Assembly: GCA_034211275.1 (NCBI GenBank)
Contig: JAXHTF010000007.1
Span: forward strand, 1-64,000
From: Acidobacteriota bacterium
Lineage (GTDB): Bacteria; Acidobacteriota; Thermoanaerobaculia; Multivoradales; JAHZIX01
DNA length: 64,000 bases
Reading direction: 5' to 3'
The position numbers were made by a program, and so were the translations under genes. A model generated the notes under the pieces. The model did not search any database and was not told the origin of the DNA. It saw only the letters and a list, made by a program, of their open reading frames with translations. Of this stretch, positions 30,059 to 39,295 are shown one piece after another. Within the stretch, counting starts at the first letter, position 1. Every line of letters begins with the position of its first letter.

Positions 30059-32425
30059 ATGCCGTCCATGATTCGTCTATCGATACTCGCTACCACAGTC
30101 CTCTTGGTGGCAAGCTTGCCCGCCGCCGCTGACTCAGACGATGCCAGGCGCTATTTCGGCCAGATCGAGGGCCGAGTCGTCACCACGGACGACGTACCGA
30201 TTTTGGGTGCCGAGGTAGGACTCGATCCACGGGTCATCAAAACCGTCTCCACGGACAGCGAAGGATTCTTCACGCTGCGTACCGTCCCCGAAGGCAGCTA
30301 TCGCGTGATCGCGGCGGCGCCAGGATTCGCGGTCGGGGAGGTTTTGATCGAGGTGAGCCGCGAGTCGCCATCTCAGGAGCTCCTCATCCGCTTGCCCGCG
30401 GCAGAGGTCACACTCGACTCGATCAACGTCGTCGGCAGTTACTCGATCGGCCGCGACGCACCCGCACGTTCTTCCGCCCTTTCTGGCGAGGAATTGCGCG
30501 AGCTACCCCATTTCGGCGACGACATCGTCCGAGCTGTCACGGTCTTGCCGGGCGTGACCTCGAATGACGCGTCGGCCGAATTCAATCTTCGAGGCAGCTT
30601 GACGCGGGAGGTCCGCTACGAAATCGATGGCCTGGAGATTTTCGAGCCGTATCACCTCAAGGACTATCAAAACATCTTCAGCATCATCGATCCGGAGATG
30701 CTCGGCGGCGTCGACCTCTTCACCGGCGGGTTCCCGGTCGAATATGGCGACCGCAGTGCGGGTGTGCTCGACCTCGAGACCTTCAGTCCTGATGACCGCA
30801 CCTTTGAGCTTGGCGTCAGCCTGCTGAACGCTTGGGCCTCCACGAGCGGTCGGTGGGAAGGTGGCTCCTACTTCGCGTCCGCCCGCCGGGGCTGGCTCGA
30901 TATCGTGCTCGACATCGCGGGCGAAGAAGAAAGCGAGAGTGAGACTCGCCGCGGCCGTGGGCCGACGTACTGGGATGTGCTGAGCAAGGTGAGCTTCGAC
31001 CTGGGGCCAAAACAGGACTTGACGGTCCAGGCTCTGCTCTCTTCGGATAGCAACGACGAAGTCGAACGGGAACGCGAAGACGACGGCTTCGAAGAGGAAA
31101 GCACCAACAGCAGCTATGGCAACGACTACCTCTGGACTCGTCACACCGCCTTCCTCGGGCAAAGCGGCCTGGTCGAATCGATGCTGTCCATCGGCCAGGT
31201 CGATCGGGATCGTCGGACCACAGAAGATAGCCCGTCGCGGAATTTCGAGATCCGCGACGAGCGCACCTTGGACATTCTGCAAGGCCGTCAGGATTTTTCG
31301 TGGCAGATCGGTGATGAACATCTTGTGAAGGCCGGCTGGGAAGCCCGGCGTTACGAAGCCGAGTACGACTACTTCAATCAGCTCGCCCTCATCGACGTCG
31401 TCGCCAGTGCTTTCGGTGTCCGACCGATCACCCGCTTGACCGGCACCTTCGAAAGCGAGCATCTCGGCCTCTACCTGGCCGATCGCTGGGAGGTTACGCC
31501 TCGCTTCGTGATCGAAGCGGGTGCCCGTTGGGACCGCCACTCGCTGACCGACGAAGATCACCTCTCACCCCGGATCAATGGCCTTTTCGACTTCGGCAGC
31601 GGCTGGCGAGGTCGCTTCGCCTGGGGGTACTTCTACCAGAGCCAGCGACCGAATGAGCTGCAGGTCGAGGACGGAGAAACGACCTTCCTCGGCGCCGAGC
31701 GCGCCGAGCACCGCATTCTCGGCCTGGAACGCACTTTCAGGGCCCGAGAGGCTTCCTGGGAGGTCCGCCTCGAGGCCTACCAGCGCTTGATCGAGGACGT
31801 CAGGCCACGGTTTGAGAATGTCTTCCAGACCTTCGTGCTCAACCCCGAGACTGCCAACGACCGGATCCTCATCGCGCCTGAGGCGGCGGAGGCGCGCGGC
31901 GCCGAACTTTTCTTGACCCGCCGAGGAGGCGGTACCTTCGATTGGTGGATCAACTACGCCTGGTCCGAAGCGAAGGACTCCCTCGACGGCCGCGACGTCC
32001 TTCGCGCCACCGATCAGACTCACGCCATGAACCTCGGCGTCTCGTGGCGACCGAGCCCGCGCTGGAGCTTCAACGCCGTCGGGATCTATCACACGGGCTG
32101 GCCGACGACGCCGGTTTCCGCCACGCTTGCCAGCGGAATGGATGGCGAGCCCATCGCCGTACCGGTGATCGGCGAGCTGAGGTCGGTTCGCCTCGACGAC
32201 TACCACCGCCTGGACGTGCGCGCATCCCGCCGCTTCGCCCTCAGACGCGGTGTGTTGGAGCTCTTCATCGATGTGCAGAATCTCTACAACCGAAGGAATG
32301 ACGCCGGTTTCGAAGTCGATGGCGGCAACTTCCTGGTCGATGATCAGGGGCAGGCCGTCTACGAACCGTCCCCGGAGCAGTGGTTACCCTTGTTGCCGTC
32401 GTTCGGCGTCTCATGGACCTTCTAG
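30059..32425 (+). CDS. TonB-dependent outer-membrane receptor
   Basis: 788 residues from the ATG at 30059, with AGGAG 7 bases upstream. Signal peptide (MPSMIRLSILATTVLLVASLP, then AAA), a carboxypeptidase-regulatory-like domain (GQIEGRVVTTDDVPILGAEV ... EGSYRVIAAAPGF), a plug domain (VGSYSIGRDAPA ... AVTVLPGVTSND, FNLRGS, DGLEIFEPYHLKD) and a beta-barrel ending in aromatic FGVSWTF. Substrate unknown. The response regulator and kinase genes begin 41 bases downstream on the same strand, so receptor and signalling pair probably form one regulated unit. Slightly more A+T-rich than the ATP synthase region. Confidence 0.9.
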   Translation: MPSMIRLSILATTVLLVASLPAAADSDDARRYFGQIEGRVVTTDDVPILGAEVGLDPRVIKTVSTDSEGFFTLRTVPEGSYRVIAAAPGFAVGEVLIEVSRESPSQELLIRLPAAEVTLDSINVVGSYSIGRDAPARSSALSGEELRELPHFGDDIVRAVTVLPGVTSNDASAEFNLRGSLTREVRYEIDGLEIFEPYHLKDYQNIFSIIDPEMLGGVDLFTGGFPVEYGDRSAGVLDLETFSPDDRTFELGVSLLNAWASTSGRWEGGSYFASARRGWLDIVLDIAGEEESESETRRGRGPTYWDVLSKVSFDLGPKQDLTVQALLSSDSNDEVEREREDDGFEEESTNSSYGNDYLWTRHTAFLGQSGLVESMLSIGQVDRDRRTTEDSPSRNFEIRDERTLDILQGRQDFSWQIGDEHLVKAGWEARRYEAEYDYFNQLALIDVVASAFGVRPITRLTGTFESEHLGLYLADRWEVTPRFVIEAGARWDRHSLTDEDHLSPRINGLFDFGSGWRGRFAWGYFYQSQRPNELQVEDGETTFLGAERAEHRILGLERTFRAREASWEVRLEAYQRLIEDVRPRFENVFQTFVLNPETANDRILIAPEAAEARGAELFLTRRGGGTFDWWINYAWSEAKDSLDGRDVLRATDQTHAMNLGVSWRPSPRWSFNAVGIYHTGWPTTPVSATLASGMDGEPIAVPVIGELRSVRLDDYHRLDVRASRRFALRRGVLELFIDVQNLYNRRNDAGFEVDGGNFLVDDQGQAVYEPSPEQWLPLLPSFGVSWTF

Positions 32426-32466
32426 CGGCCAGGGGCCCACGGTCAGGAATGAGTTAGGCTCGACCG

Positions 32467-33135
32467 ATGCGTGTCCTGATGATCGAAGACGACCTCGATA
32501 TCGCCGGCAATGTGGGCGATTTCCTCGAGGCGGCAGGCCACCAAGTGGACTTTGCCTATGACGGTATCTCCGGCATGCATCTGGCGCTGACCCGCGAGTT
32601 CGACGTCATCATCGTCGATTGGATGCTTCCGGGCATGCCTGGCACAGACCTCTGCCGCAAGCTGCGCCACGAGGCGCAGTGTCGCGTGCCCGCTTTGATG
32701 CTCACCGCCCGTGACACGTTGGCCGACAAGCTGGAAGGCTTCGAAGCGGGCGTCGACGACTATCTGGTCAAGCCCTTCGCTATCCAAGAACTCGAAGCCA
32801 GGCTGCGGGCGCTCGACAGATTGCGACGATCAGCGCCGCGCGAGCTGACGATCGCGGATTTGGTACTCGACCCCGATACCCGGACAGTACGGCGCAATGG
32901 CCAGCGACTCGAGGTGCATGGCGCGGCCTTCGAGATTCTCTATTTGCTCATGGAGCGTTCGCCCAGTGTCGTTCGGCGCGAAGAACTGGAAGCCAGATTG
33001 TGGGGCGACGATCCACCGCAAAGCGATGTTCTGCGTAGCCATATCTACGCCTTGCGCCGCGCCATCGATAAGCCCTTCGATCGCGATCTGCTGCACACCG
33101 TCCGCGCCTACGGCTACCAACTCGCCGCCAGATGA
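32467..33135 (+). CDS. OmpR-family response regulator
   Basis: 222 residues. Receiver domain with acidic pocket (IEDDLD), phosphoacceptor aspartate in VIIVDWMLPGMPG, the conserved threonine of LMLTARD and lysine of LVKPF, then a winged-helix DNA-binding domain (SHIYALRRAIDKPF ... VRAYGYQL). Overlaps the kinase start by 4 bases (ATGA), so production is coupled. Confidence 0.95.
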   Translation: MRVLMIEDDLDIAGNVGDFLEAAGHQVDFAYDGISGMHLALTREFDVIIVDWMLPGMPGTDLCRKLRHEAQCRVPALMLTARDTLADKLEGFEAGVDDYLVKPFAIQELEARLRALDRLRRSAPRELTIADLVLDPDTRTVRRNGQRLEVHGAAFEILYLLMERSPSVVRREELEARLWGDDPPQSDVLRSHIYALRRAIDKPFDRDLLHTVRAYGYQLAAR

Positions 33136-34403
33136 GCGTCGACCGCACCCACTGGCGGCTTCGCCGTCGGGTCTTCAGCTCGATTCTTGTTGCCGGTTTG
33201 GTGCTCGCACCTTTCGTCCTCTTGACGATGTGGGCCGGCGTGACCACCGTCGAAGACACGATCCTGAAGCATCTAGTGCGGATCGAGGCGGACCGCTTGA
33301 TCGCAGCAAAGCAAGCCGGACTCGAGGTCGAAGAGTCACCTCTCTTCACAGCTTTCTGGGGTTTCGACCAGCTATCCGAACCTTTTCGCTCCACCAGTGG
33401 CGAAGTTTTTCTCGGCATCTATCGACCGCTCGACGCGCTCGAGGCCGGGATCTACGAGGTTCGTGGTCTGGAGGCCTTCGTCGCCATCAGACCTCAGAAG
33501 GACGGGCCACTGATCCTCTTCTACGACGTCAGCACGCTCGAACCGCTGCAAGAGCTAGAGCCGATCTTCTGGGGCATCACCGGTACGGCGTTCGCGCTGG
33601 CGATTCTAGCTGTCGCCCTTGGCTTGGCCCGCTGGCTCGACCGGGAACTGTTGGTGCCGATCCGCCAGCTTGCCGACGCCGTGGCTTGGGATCTCGAGAC
33701 CTGGCGCGGGCGTCAGCTCGAATCGGAGGACCGTCTCGACGAGATCGGCCATCTCTCCCGCTCGATCCGGCAGGCTGCCCTACGCCTACTCGGTTTCCTG
33801 GAGAGGGAACGGCAGTTCACGCGCAATGCGAGTCACGAGTTACGCAATCCGCTCACGGTGATCAAAGGGGCTACGGAGCTGCTTCGCGCCCGATCCAACG
33901 ACGCGACGGAACGACCGCTGGAGCGCATCGAGCGCGCCGTCCGACGCATGGAGTCGAAGATCGAGCTCTTCCTCTTCCTGGCTCGGGAAGAGGTCGACAG
34001 CCCCCAGCTGCCGACCTCGATTCTCCAAGCCGTCGAAGAATGCTTGCAGCACCTGCCGCGGCGCCCCGACCGCGAGCATCGGGTCCATGTCGACGTCGCG
34101 CCGGAGCTTCGGCTACGGATATCCTCTGAAGCCTTGCGTATCCTCCTCGACAATCTGATCGGCAATGCGCTACGTCACGGCGCTTCGGGAGAGGTGAAGA
34201 TCACGGCGCTCGAAGATCGGCTCAGCGTCGAGAATCCGTTGGACGTGCCGATCGAGCCTACAGAGGAGCTCAAGGCACCCTTCATGGGTGACGGATCCGG
34301 TCTAGGCCTGGCGATCGTCGAAGACCTTTGCCGCCGCTACGGCTGGACTCTGACGCTCGAGCCTCAGGATCGCCGCCTGCGGGTAGTCGTGATGCTGGCC
34401 TGA
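33132..34403 (+). CDS. Sensor histidine kinase
   Basis: 423 residues. Two membrane helices (about 15-38 and 150-175) frame a sensor domain of about 110 residues, followed by a HAMP linker, the H-box ASHELRNPLTVIKG, the N-box DNLIGNALRHG and the G-box GDGSGLGLAIVEDLC. Partner of the OmpR regulator. The signal is unknown; the neighbouring receptor suggests control of its own uptake system. Confidence 0.93.
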   Translation: MSVDRTHWRLRRRVFSSILVAGLVLAPFVLLTMWAGVTTVEDTILKHLVRIEADRLIAAKQAGLEVEESPLFTAFWGFDQLSEPFRSTSGEVFLGIYRPLDALEAGIYEVRGLEAFVAIRPQKDGPLILFYDVSTLEPLQELEPIFWGITGTAFALAILAVALGLARWLDRELLVPIRQLADAVAWDLETWRGRQLESEDRLDEIGHLSRSIRQAALRLLGFLERERQFTRNASHELRNPLTVIKGATELLRARSNDATERPLERIERAVRRMESKIELFLFLAREEVDSPQLPTSILQAVEECLQHLPRRPDREHRVHVDVAPELRLRISSEALRILLDNLIGNALRHGASGEVKITALEDRLSVENPLDVPIEPTEELKAPFMGDGSGLGLAIVEDLCRRYGWTLTLEPQDRRLRVVVMLA

Positions 34404-34483
34404 GCCGGTCGGCGATTCCATCTCCCCGTTAGCGGCCTCGTTCCCTGCAATGTCAACGACGGCCACCCCTCGACTCGCTGATC

Positions 34484-37400
34484 TCAGTCCGGCAGCGGCT
34501 CTCCTTCGTACCAGGGACCGCCCTGCTCCAGCAGCGCGCGAGCGAGCTCGGAGGCTTCCGTTTGCAGCCTCTCCAGCTCTTCGCGGAAGGTCGCCAGCTC
34601 GGAGTTGGCGATCTCTAGCTGCTCCCGATGGGTCGGGGTCGGTCCGTAGGTTGATTGTTCGACGCCCCTCGAGACGCTGAAGAGACGGTCTCCCACGGTG
34701 GGCGGTACCTTCTCGCCGGGCTCCTGCTTGGCGCGATGGCCATGGACCCGGCCGTCGAGCTCGAGCACCTGCGAGCGCAGCTCGAAGAGCCGGGGATCGA
34801 TTTCCGCGACCGGAGCCCTCGACTCCAGGGCGACTCGTTGTAAGCGCTCGACCTGAGTCTTGAGCTCTTCGAGAGCCACCCCGAAGGCCGTGTTGAGACG
34901 CACTGCTTCCTCGTACTCCCGCCAGAAGGCGGCGACTTCGTCCGGGCTCGCGCCGTCGAGGGCGCCCTTGCGAAGAGGCACGACCTCGAAGGTCTCGGGT
35001 CCGGCGAGAGGGGTGATCTCACCGCCGACCTGCTTCGAGAGCCTCACCTTGTAGCGGCCGGGGCCGACCATCAGGCCGCGGGGCGGCAGACCCCACTCTG
35101 GGGGCGGAGGATCCTCGCGCTCGACGGCATTGGGGCGGGGGTAACGGAGATCCCAGGCGACCCGGTGGAACCCGGCTTCCGTGGCGCCGGGGACGCGGCG
35201 GATCACCCGACCCTCGTCGTCCTCCACGGTGAGCCAAATCTGCGGGACGGGCTCTCGGCGCTCGGCCTCGACGGCCTCCCAGCCCGGAAAGGCGATGGCC
35301 TCCTGGCTCTCGACGGCGGTCTTCTCAGCCGCCTGCCGAGCGGCGCGGGCGGTCTCTAGACCCTCCTTCAGGTAGTAGGTGAAGACGGCTCCGAAGGGCG
35401 GATTGGGGGCGACGAAATGGGCCGCGCCCTGATCGCCGCGTCCCGGCTCGAAGGCCAGATGGGGGCGGGGGAAGTACCACCATGCCTGGCGCACGGGAAA
35501 GAGCGTGGCGGCCTCGGCCAGCTGCGAGGAGGAGATGCTCCGGAAGGGAGTGATGTCGTCGAGCACAAAGAAGCCACGCCCGAACGAGGCGGCCACCAGG
35601 TCGTCCTCCCGTCGTTGGAGGGTGAGGTCCCGGAACGAAATCGTCGGCACTCCGCCTTCGAGGCGAGTCCATCGTTCACCGGCGTCGACGGTGAAATAGA
35701 GCCCGAACTCGGTAGCCAGGAAGAAGAGATCCTTGTCCTCGTGGTCCTGCACGATGCGCCAGACCAAGGTGCGCTGGGGCAGGTTGCCCCGCATGGAGGT
35801 CCAGCTGCGCCCACGATCCGTGCTGCGCAGCAGGTGGGGGCCGATCTCTCCGAATTTGTGATTGTCGAGGGCCACGTAGACGGTGTCGGGATCGTGGAGA
35901 TCGGCTCGGATGTCGTTCACGAAGGCGGTGGCAGGAACTCCGGGCAGGCTGCCGACCTCGACCGCCCGCCAGCTCTCGCCGCCGTTTTCGGTGACCTGGA
36001 TCAGTCCGTCGTCCGTGCCCGCGTAGATCAGGCCCTCCTGCCCCGGCGACTCCGCCAGAGACGTGATGGTGTTGTAGGTCGACATGGCCAAGAGATCCCA
36101 GGCGTTGTCCCAGCTCTGGGTAGAGCCCATGATCGGCAGGCGCCACCGATCCTGATCGCGGGTCAGATCAGCGGAGATGGCGGTCCAGGAATCTCCCCGG
36201 TCATCGCTGCGCCAGACCCGATGGGAGGCGAAGTAGATGCGGCTCGGCTGGTGGGGGCTGACGAGGATGGGAGCGTCCCAGTTGAACCGCTCGGGCCCTT
36301 CCCCGGCGGCGGGCTGCGGTTGGATGTCGACGATCTCTCCCGTCGTGAGGTCCACTCGGGACAGGAAGCCCTGCTGCCGCTCGGCGTAGAGGATGTCGGG
36401 GTTGCCCGGCTCGGTGGCCGGCTGATGCCCGTCCCAGTCGAGGACGATGCGCCAGTCGGAGTTCTGGATGCCGTGCACGTTGTCGGTGCGCGAGGGACCG
36501 CCCTGGCTACCGTTGTCTTGGGTACCCCCGTAGATGTTGTAGAAGGGCTCGGCATCGTCGACGGCCAGCTTGTAGAACTGCGTGACCGGCAGATTGGCCA
36601 TGAAACGCCAATTCTCCGCCAGATCGAAGCTCTCGTAGAGACCGCCGTCCGTGCCCACGAGGAGGTAGTCGGGGTCGTCTGCCCGGAAGGCCATGGCGTG
36701 GTTGTCGGAGTGCTTGGACTGCTCGCGGAGCCGGCGAAAGGTCTTGCCGCCGTCGTCCGAGACCTGGAAGCGCACGTCGGCCAGGTAGATGCGATCAAAG
36801 GCGTGGGGCGAGGCATAGAGCTCCTGGTAGTAGTGGGGACCCGTGCCGCCGGCGACGGCATCGGAGCGTTTCTCCCAGGAGGCACCGCGATCCGTCGACC
36901 GATAGACCGCACCCGTCCTTCGATCCAGCTCGATGGCGGCATAGAGCACGTCGGGTCGTTGGGGGGAGATGGCCAGGCCGATCTTGCCCATGCGGCTCTC
37001 GGGCAGGCCCTGCTCGAGCTTCTGCCAGGTCGAGCCGCCGTCTTCGGACCTCCAGAGGGCCGTGCCCGGCCCCCCGCCGAGGTAGGCGGCCACGTTGCGA
37101 TGACGCTGCCAGGTGGCCGCGTAGAGGCGGTCGGGATCGCGCGGATCGAGGACGAGATCGGTGGCACCGACCCACTCGTCATCGCCGAGGACTCGCTCCC
37201 AGCTCTCACCACCGTCCAGCGTGCGATAGACACCACGCTGGCCACCCCGGCTCCACAGAGGGCCCTGGGCAGCAACCCAGATCACGTCGGAGTTCTCGGG
37301 ATGGATGACGATCTCGGAGATGTGCAGGGTCTCCCCGAGTCCCATCTTCTTCCAATGGGCTCCGCCGTCCTCGCTCCGATAGATGCCGTCGCCGAAACCC

Positions 37401-37765
37401 ACGTGCCGACCGCCCACGTTCTCGCCGGTACCGACCCAGACGACGTCGGGGGCGTTGGGGTCGATGGCGACGCAGCCAATGGAGTAGGAGCCTTGGTCGT
37501 CGAAGATCGGCGTCCAGGTGGTGCCCGCGTTGCGGGTCTTCCAGACGCCTCCCGATCCCACCGCTACGTACCAGAGACTGTCATCCTCGGGATGGATGGC
37601 GATATCGGCGATCCGGCCGGACATCAGCGCCGGACCGAGGTTTCGCAGCTCGAGACCACGGAAGCGCTCGGCATCCCAGAGCTCCTGCGCCTCGTTGGCC
37701 CCAGCGCTGGACCAAGCTCCGAAGAGCAAGCAGAAAACGATCACGAAAGTGCATCGGCGAGTCAT
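34484..37765 (-). CDS. Exported VPS10/sortilin-like BNR propeller protein
   Basis: 1093 residues from the ATG at 37765 (GGAGGGA upstream); the longer frame lacks a better site. Signal peptide (MTRRCTFVIVFCLLFGAWSSAGA), then two large beta-propeller blocks with repeated SxDxGxxW BNR/Asp-box motifs (RSEDGGAHWKKM, RTLDGGESWERV, RSTDRGASWEKR, RSDDRGDSWTAI, RSTDRGRSWTSM). A beta-sandwich region (about 840-940) and a C-terminal helical segment follow. Proteins of this type are secreted and often annotated as glycosyl hydrolases; no catalytic site is certain. A decayed second copy lies at 45.3-45.9 kb. Confidence 0.87.
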   Translation of the reverse strand: MTRRCTFVIVFCLLFGAWSSAGANEAQELWDAERFRGLELRNLGPALMSGRIADIAIHPEDDSLWYVAVGSGGVWKTRNAGTTWTPIFDDQGSYSIGCVAIDPNAPDVVWVGTGENVGGRHVGFGDGIYRSEDGGAHWKKMGLGETLHISEIVIHPENSDVIWVAAQGPLWSRGGQRGVYRTLDGGESWERVLGDDEWVGATDLVLDPRDPDRLYAATWQRHRNVAAYLGGGPGTALWRSEDGGSTWQKLEQGLPESRMGKIGLAISPQRPDVLYAAIELDRRTGAVYRSTDRGASWEKRSDAVAGGTGPHYYQELYASPHAFDRIYLADVRFQVSDDGGKTFRRLREQSKHSDNHAMAFRADDPDYLLVGTDGGLYESFDLAENWRFMANLPVTQFYKLAVDDAEPFYNIYGGTQDNGSQGGPSRTDNVHGIQNSDWRIVLDWDGHQPATEPGNPDILYAERQQGFLSRVDLTTGEIVDIQPQPAAGEGPERFNWDAPILVSPHQPSRIYFASHRVWRSDDRGDSWTAISADLTRDQDRWRLPIMGSTQSWDNAWDLLAMSTYNTITSLAESPGQEGLIYAGTDDGLIQVTENGGESWRAVEVGSLPGVPATAFVNDIRADLHDPDTVYVALDNHKFGEIGPHLLRSTDRGRSWTSMRGNLPQRTLVWRIVQDHEDKDLFFLATEFGLYFTVDAGERWTRLEGGVPTISFRDLTLQRREDDLVAASFGRGFFVLDDITPFRSISSSQLAEAATLFPVRQAWWYFPRPHLAFEPGRGDQGAAHFVAPNPPFGAVFTYYLKEGLETARAARQAAEKTAVESQEAIAFPGWEAVEAERREPVPQIWLTVEDDEGRVIRRVPGATEAGFHRVAWDLRYPRPNAVEREDPPPPEWGLPPRGLMVGPGRYKVRLSKQVGGEITPLAGPETFEVVPLRKGALDGASPDEVAAFWREYEEAVRLNTAFGVALEELKTQVERLQRVALESRAPVAEIDPRLFELRSQVLELDGRVHGHRAKQEPGEKVPPTVGDRLFSVSRGVEQSTYGPTPTHREQLEIANSELATFREELERLQTEASELARALLEQGGPWYEGEPLPD

Positions 37766-37938
37766 CGACAGTCCCTCCTTGAACCGGGCCCTCCTTGAAC
37801 CAGAGTTGGGTGGGTCCCGAGCTGATTGTACCCATGCCGCCACCACCGATGGGCTCCCAGCCCACCTCTAGGGCTTCCTTCGCAAAGACCTCCACTGCAC
37901 CCGCCGGCCCGGACACGCTCAGGCTTCGGGATTGGCCG

Positions 37939-38005
37939 AGAGGGTGTCGAGCTTCGTGGGCAGGTGAGCCCCGCTACGGTTGAACTCCTGCCCGTCCAGC
38001 TCGGC
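37939..38005 (-). pseudogene. 67-bp scar of a patatin/beta-barrel gene
   Basis: Read on the minus strand this encodes AELDGQEFNRSGAHLPTKLDTL, in pieces matching AELNGQELNRSG and LDTL of the intact patatin protein at 46089-48332 (its bases about 46577-46643). The homology begins at a GAGGGTGTC sequence. The same short word occurs both inside patatin and in the patatin-VPS10 spacer of the other copy, so a deletion between short repeats could have created the join. Bases 37766-37938 are the shared upstream region of the VPS10 gene. Confidence 0.75.
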
Positions 38006-38026
38006 TAGGTCCTCTGCTGCCTCGCT

Positions 38027-38251
38027 TCAGCGACACGGCCCGAGGGCGTCACCGTGATCCAGATGCTCTTCGACCTTGCTCCGGGGCACCTTCAGCGTGG
38101 CGCTCCCATCGTGGCAGAGGAGCACCCTTTTCTCGTCCGACTCGCGCTGGGTGCCGAATGAGGTGCAGCCTCCGCTGACAGCGAGGATCAAGCATAGGAT
38201 CGCGGTGAGGACCGGGATCTTGGCTCGCCGTACTCGCTCTCTCACCATCAT
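38027..38251 (-). CDS. Small lipoprotein
   Basis: 74 residues. Signal peptide with a lipobox (AVSGGC) placing it at residue-28 cysteine, then a short domain with CHDG ... LKVPRSKVEEHLDHGDALGPC, a cysteine/histidine pattern seen in short exported domains that end HGDxxGxC. It follows the betaine-binding protein gene and may belong to that operon. Function unknown. Confidence 0.65.
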   Translation of the reverse strand: MMVRERVRRAKIPVLTAILCLILAVSGGCTSFGTQRESDEKRVLLCHDGSATLKVPRSKVEEHLDHGDALGPCR

Positions 38252-38315
38252 GCCCCTTTCTCCGTAGGCTGCACCGTCGTCGCCGACGGCTCGGCCTCCG
38301 ATGGCAGCGCGAAAT

Positions 38316-39206
38316 CTAGGAGATCCAGCCTGCCACCAGGTCCGGATGGGCGTTCATCCACTCACGAGCGGCGGCTTCCCGATCATCCGCGTCGCGCATG
38401 GCGAGCATCAAGTCTGAGAGCTGCTCGTCGGTGAAAAAGTAGCTGCTGAGGAACCTCGCCAGCTCCTGCTTCTCTTCGCGCAGGCCCTGGCGGCCCATGA
38501 TGTGGATGTTGCCGGTCTTCCAAACGATCTTGTCCTCGTCCTGGTCGAGGAATTTGAGGTCCCAGCGTCCGAACATCCAATGCGGCTTCCAGCCGGTGAC
38601 CGCGATCCACTCCTCGTCGTCAATCGCCTTCTTCAGCGCAGCGCTCATGGCGGGGCCGCTGGAGGAGATCAGCTCCAGGTCCAGGCCATATTGCTCGATC
38701 ACCTGCTCGGTGGTCTTCATGATGCCGGCGCCGGCGTCGATGCCGGTGATCTTGCCGTCGAGTTGTTCGGCGGCTGCAGGAAGCTGGGAGATCTTGTCGA
38801 TCGGGACGTAGGCAGGGACGACGATCCCGCTCCGGGTCCCCTCGTAGACGTGACCCAGGTCGACGACCCGGTCACCGAATTTGTCGACGTAGTCTTTGTG
38901 GAGAACGGGCAGCCAGGTCTCCATGAACGCATCCTGATCGCCTTGGGCCACTGCGGCGTAGGCGGGAGCGACGTCGGCGGCGGTGATCGTGACCTCGTAG
39001 CCCAGCTCGTCCTCCAGGATCACCTTGGCGAGATGGGTGTAGGCCACGCCTTCGGCCCAGTTGACGTAGACGAGATGGGCCGTCTTGGTCTCCGTTGGCG
39101 CCGAAGCGTTCTGGTCCGCCGTGTCCGTGGCCGGGCCACCACAGCCCATCACCATCGCTAATGCGACGAGGAGCGCCGTCAGCCCCGTGGTGTTTCGTAG
39201 TCTCAT
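38316..39206 (-). CDS. Glycine-betaine-type ABC transporter substrate-binding protein
   Basis: 296 residues from the ATG at 39206 (GGAG upstream). Lipoprotein signal (LVALAMVMGCGG). The OpuAC/ProX fold is recognised by VYVNWAEGVAYTHLAKVILE, QGDQDAFMETWLPVLH and the Trp-rich VTGWKPHWMFGRWDLKFL, which supplies aromatic residues for a quaternary-ammonium cage. Delivers betaine, choline or proline-betaine to the permease. Fourth gene of the porin-ATPase-permease-binding protein operon. Confidence 0.9.
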   Translation of the reverse strand: MRLRNTTGLTALLVALAMVMGCGGPATDTADQNASAPTETKTAHLVYVNWAEGVAYTHLAKVILEDELGYEVTITAADVAPAYAAVAQGDQDAFMETWLPVLHKDYVDKFGDRVVDLGHVYEGTRSGIVVPAYVPIDKISQLPAAAEQLDGKITGIDAGAGIMKTTEQVIEQYGLDLELISSSGPAMSAALKKAIDDEEWIAVTGWKPHWMFGRWDLKFLDQDEDKIVWKTGNIHIMGRQGLREEKQELARFLSSYFFTDEQLSDLMLAMRDADDREAAAREWMNAHPDLVAGWIS

Positions 39207-39295
39207 ATCGAGCTCCTTTCCGAGTCTTGATGCGTCCGCTCGCCGGACCTTCCGTGTTCCTCTCGCCTCGTGACGAGAGGGTTCCATGATTCGTC

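Noticed and set aside
29541-34403. Integrative island at tRNA-Glu.
   Set aside because: No integrase and no repeated tRNA 3' end were found between the tRNA and 34.4 kb; only the AbiEi-like remnant hints at it.
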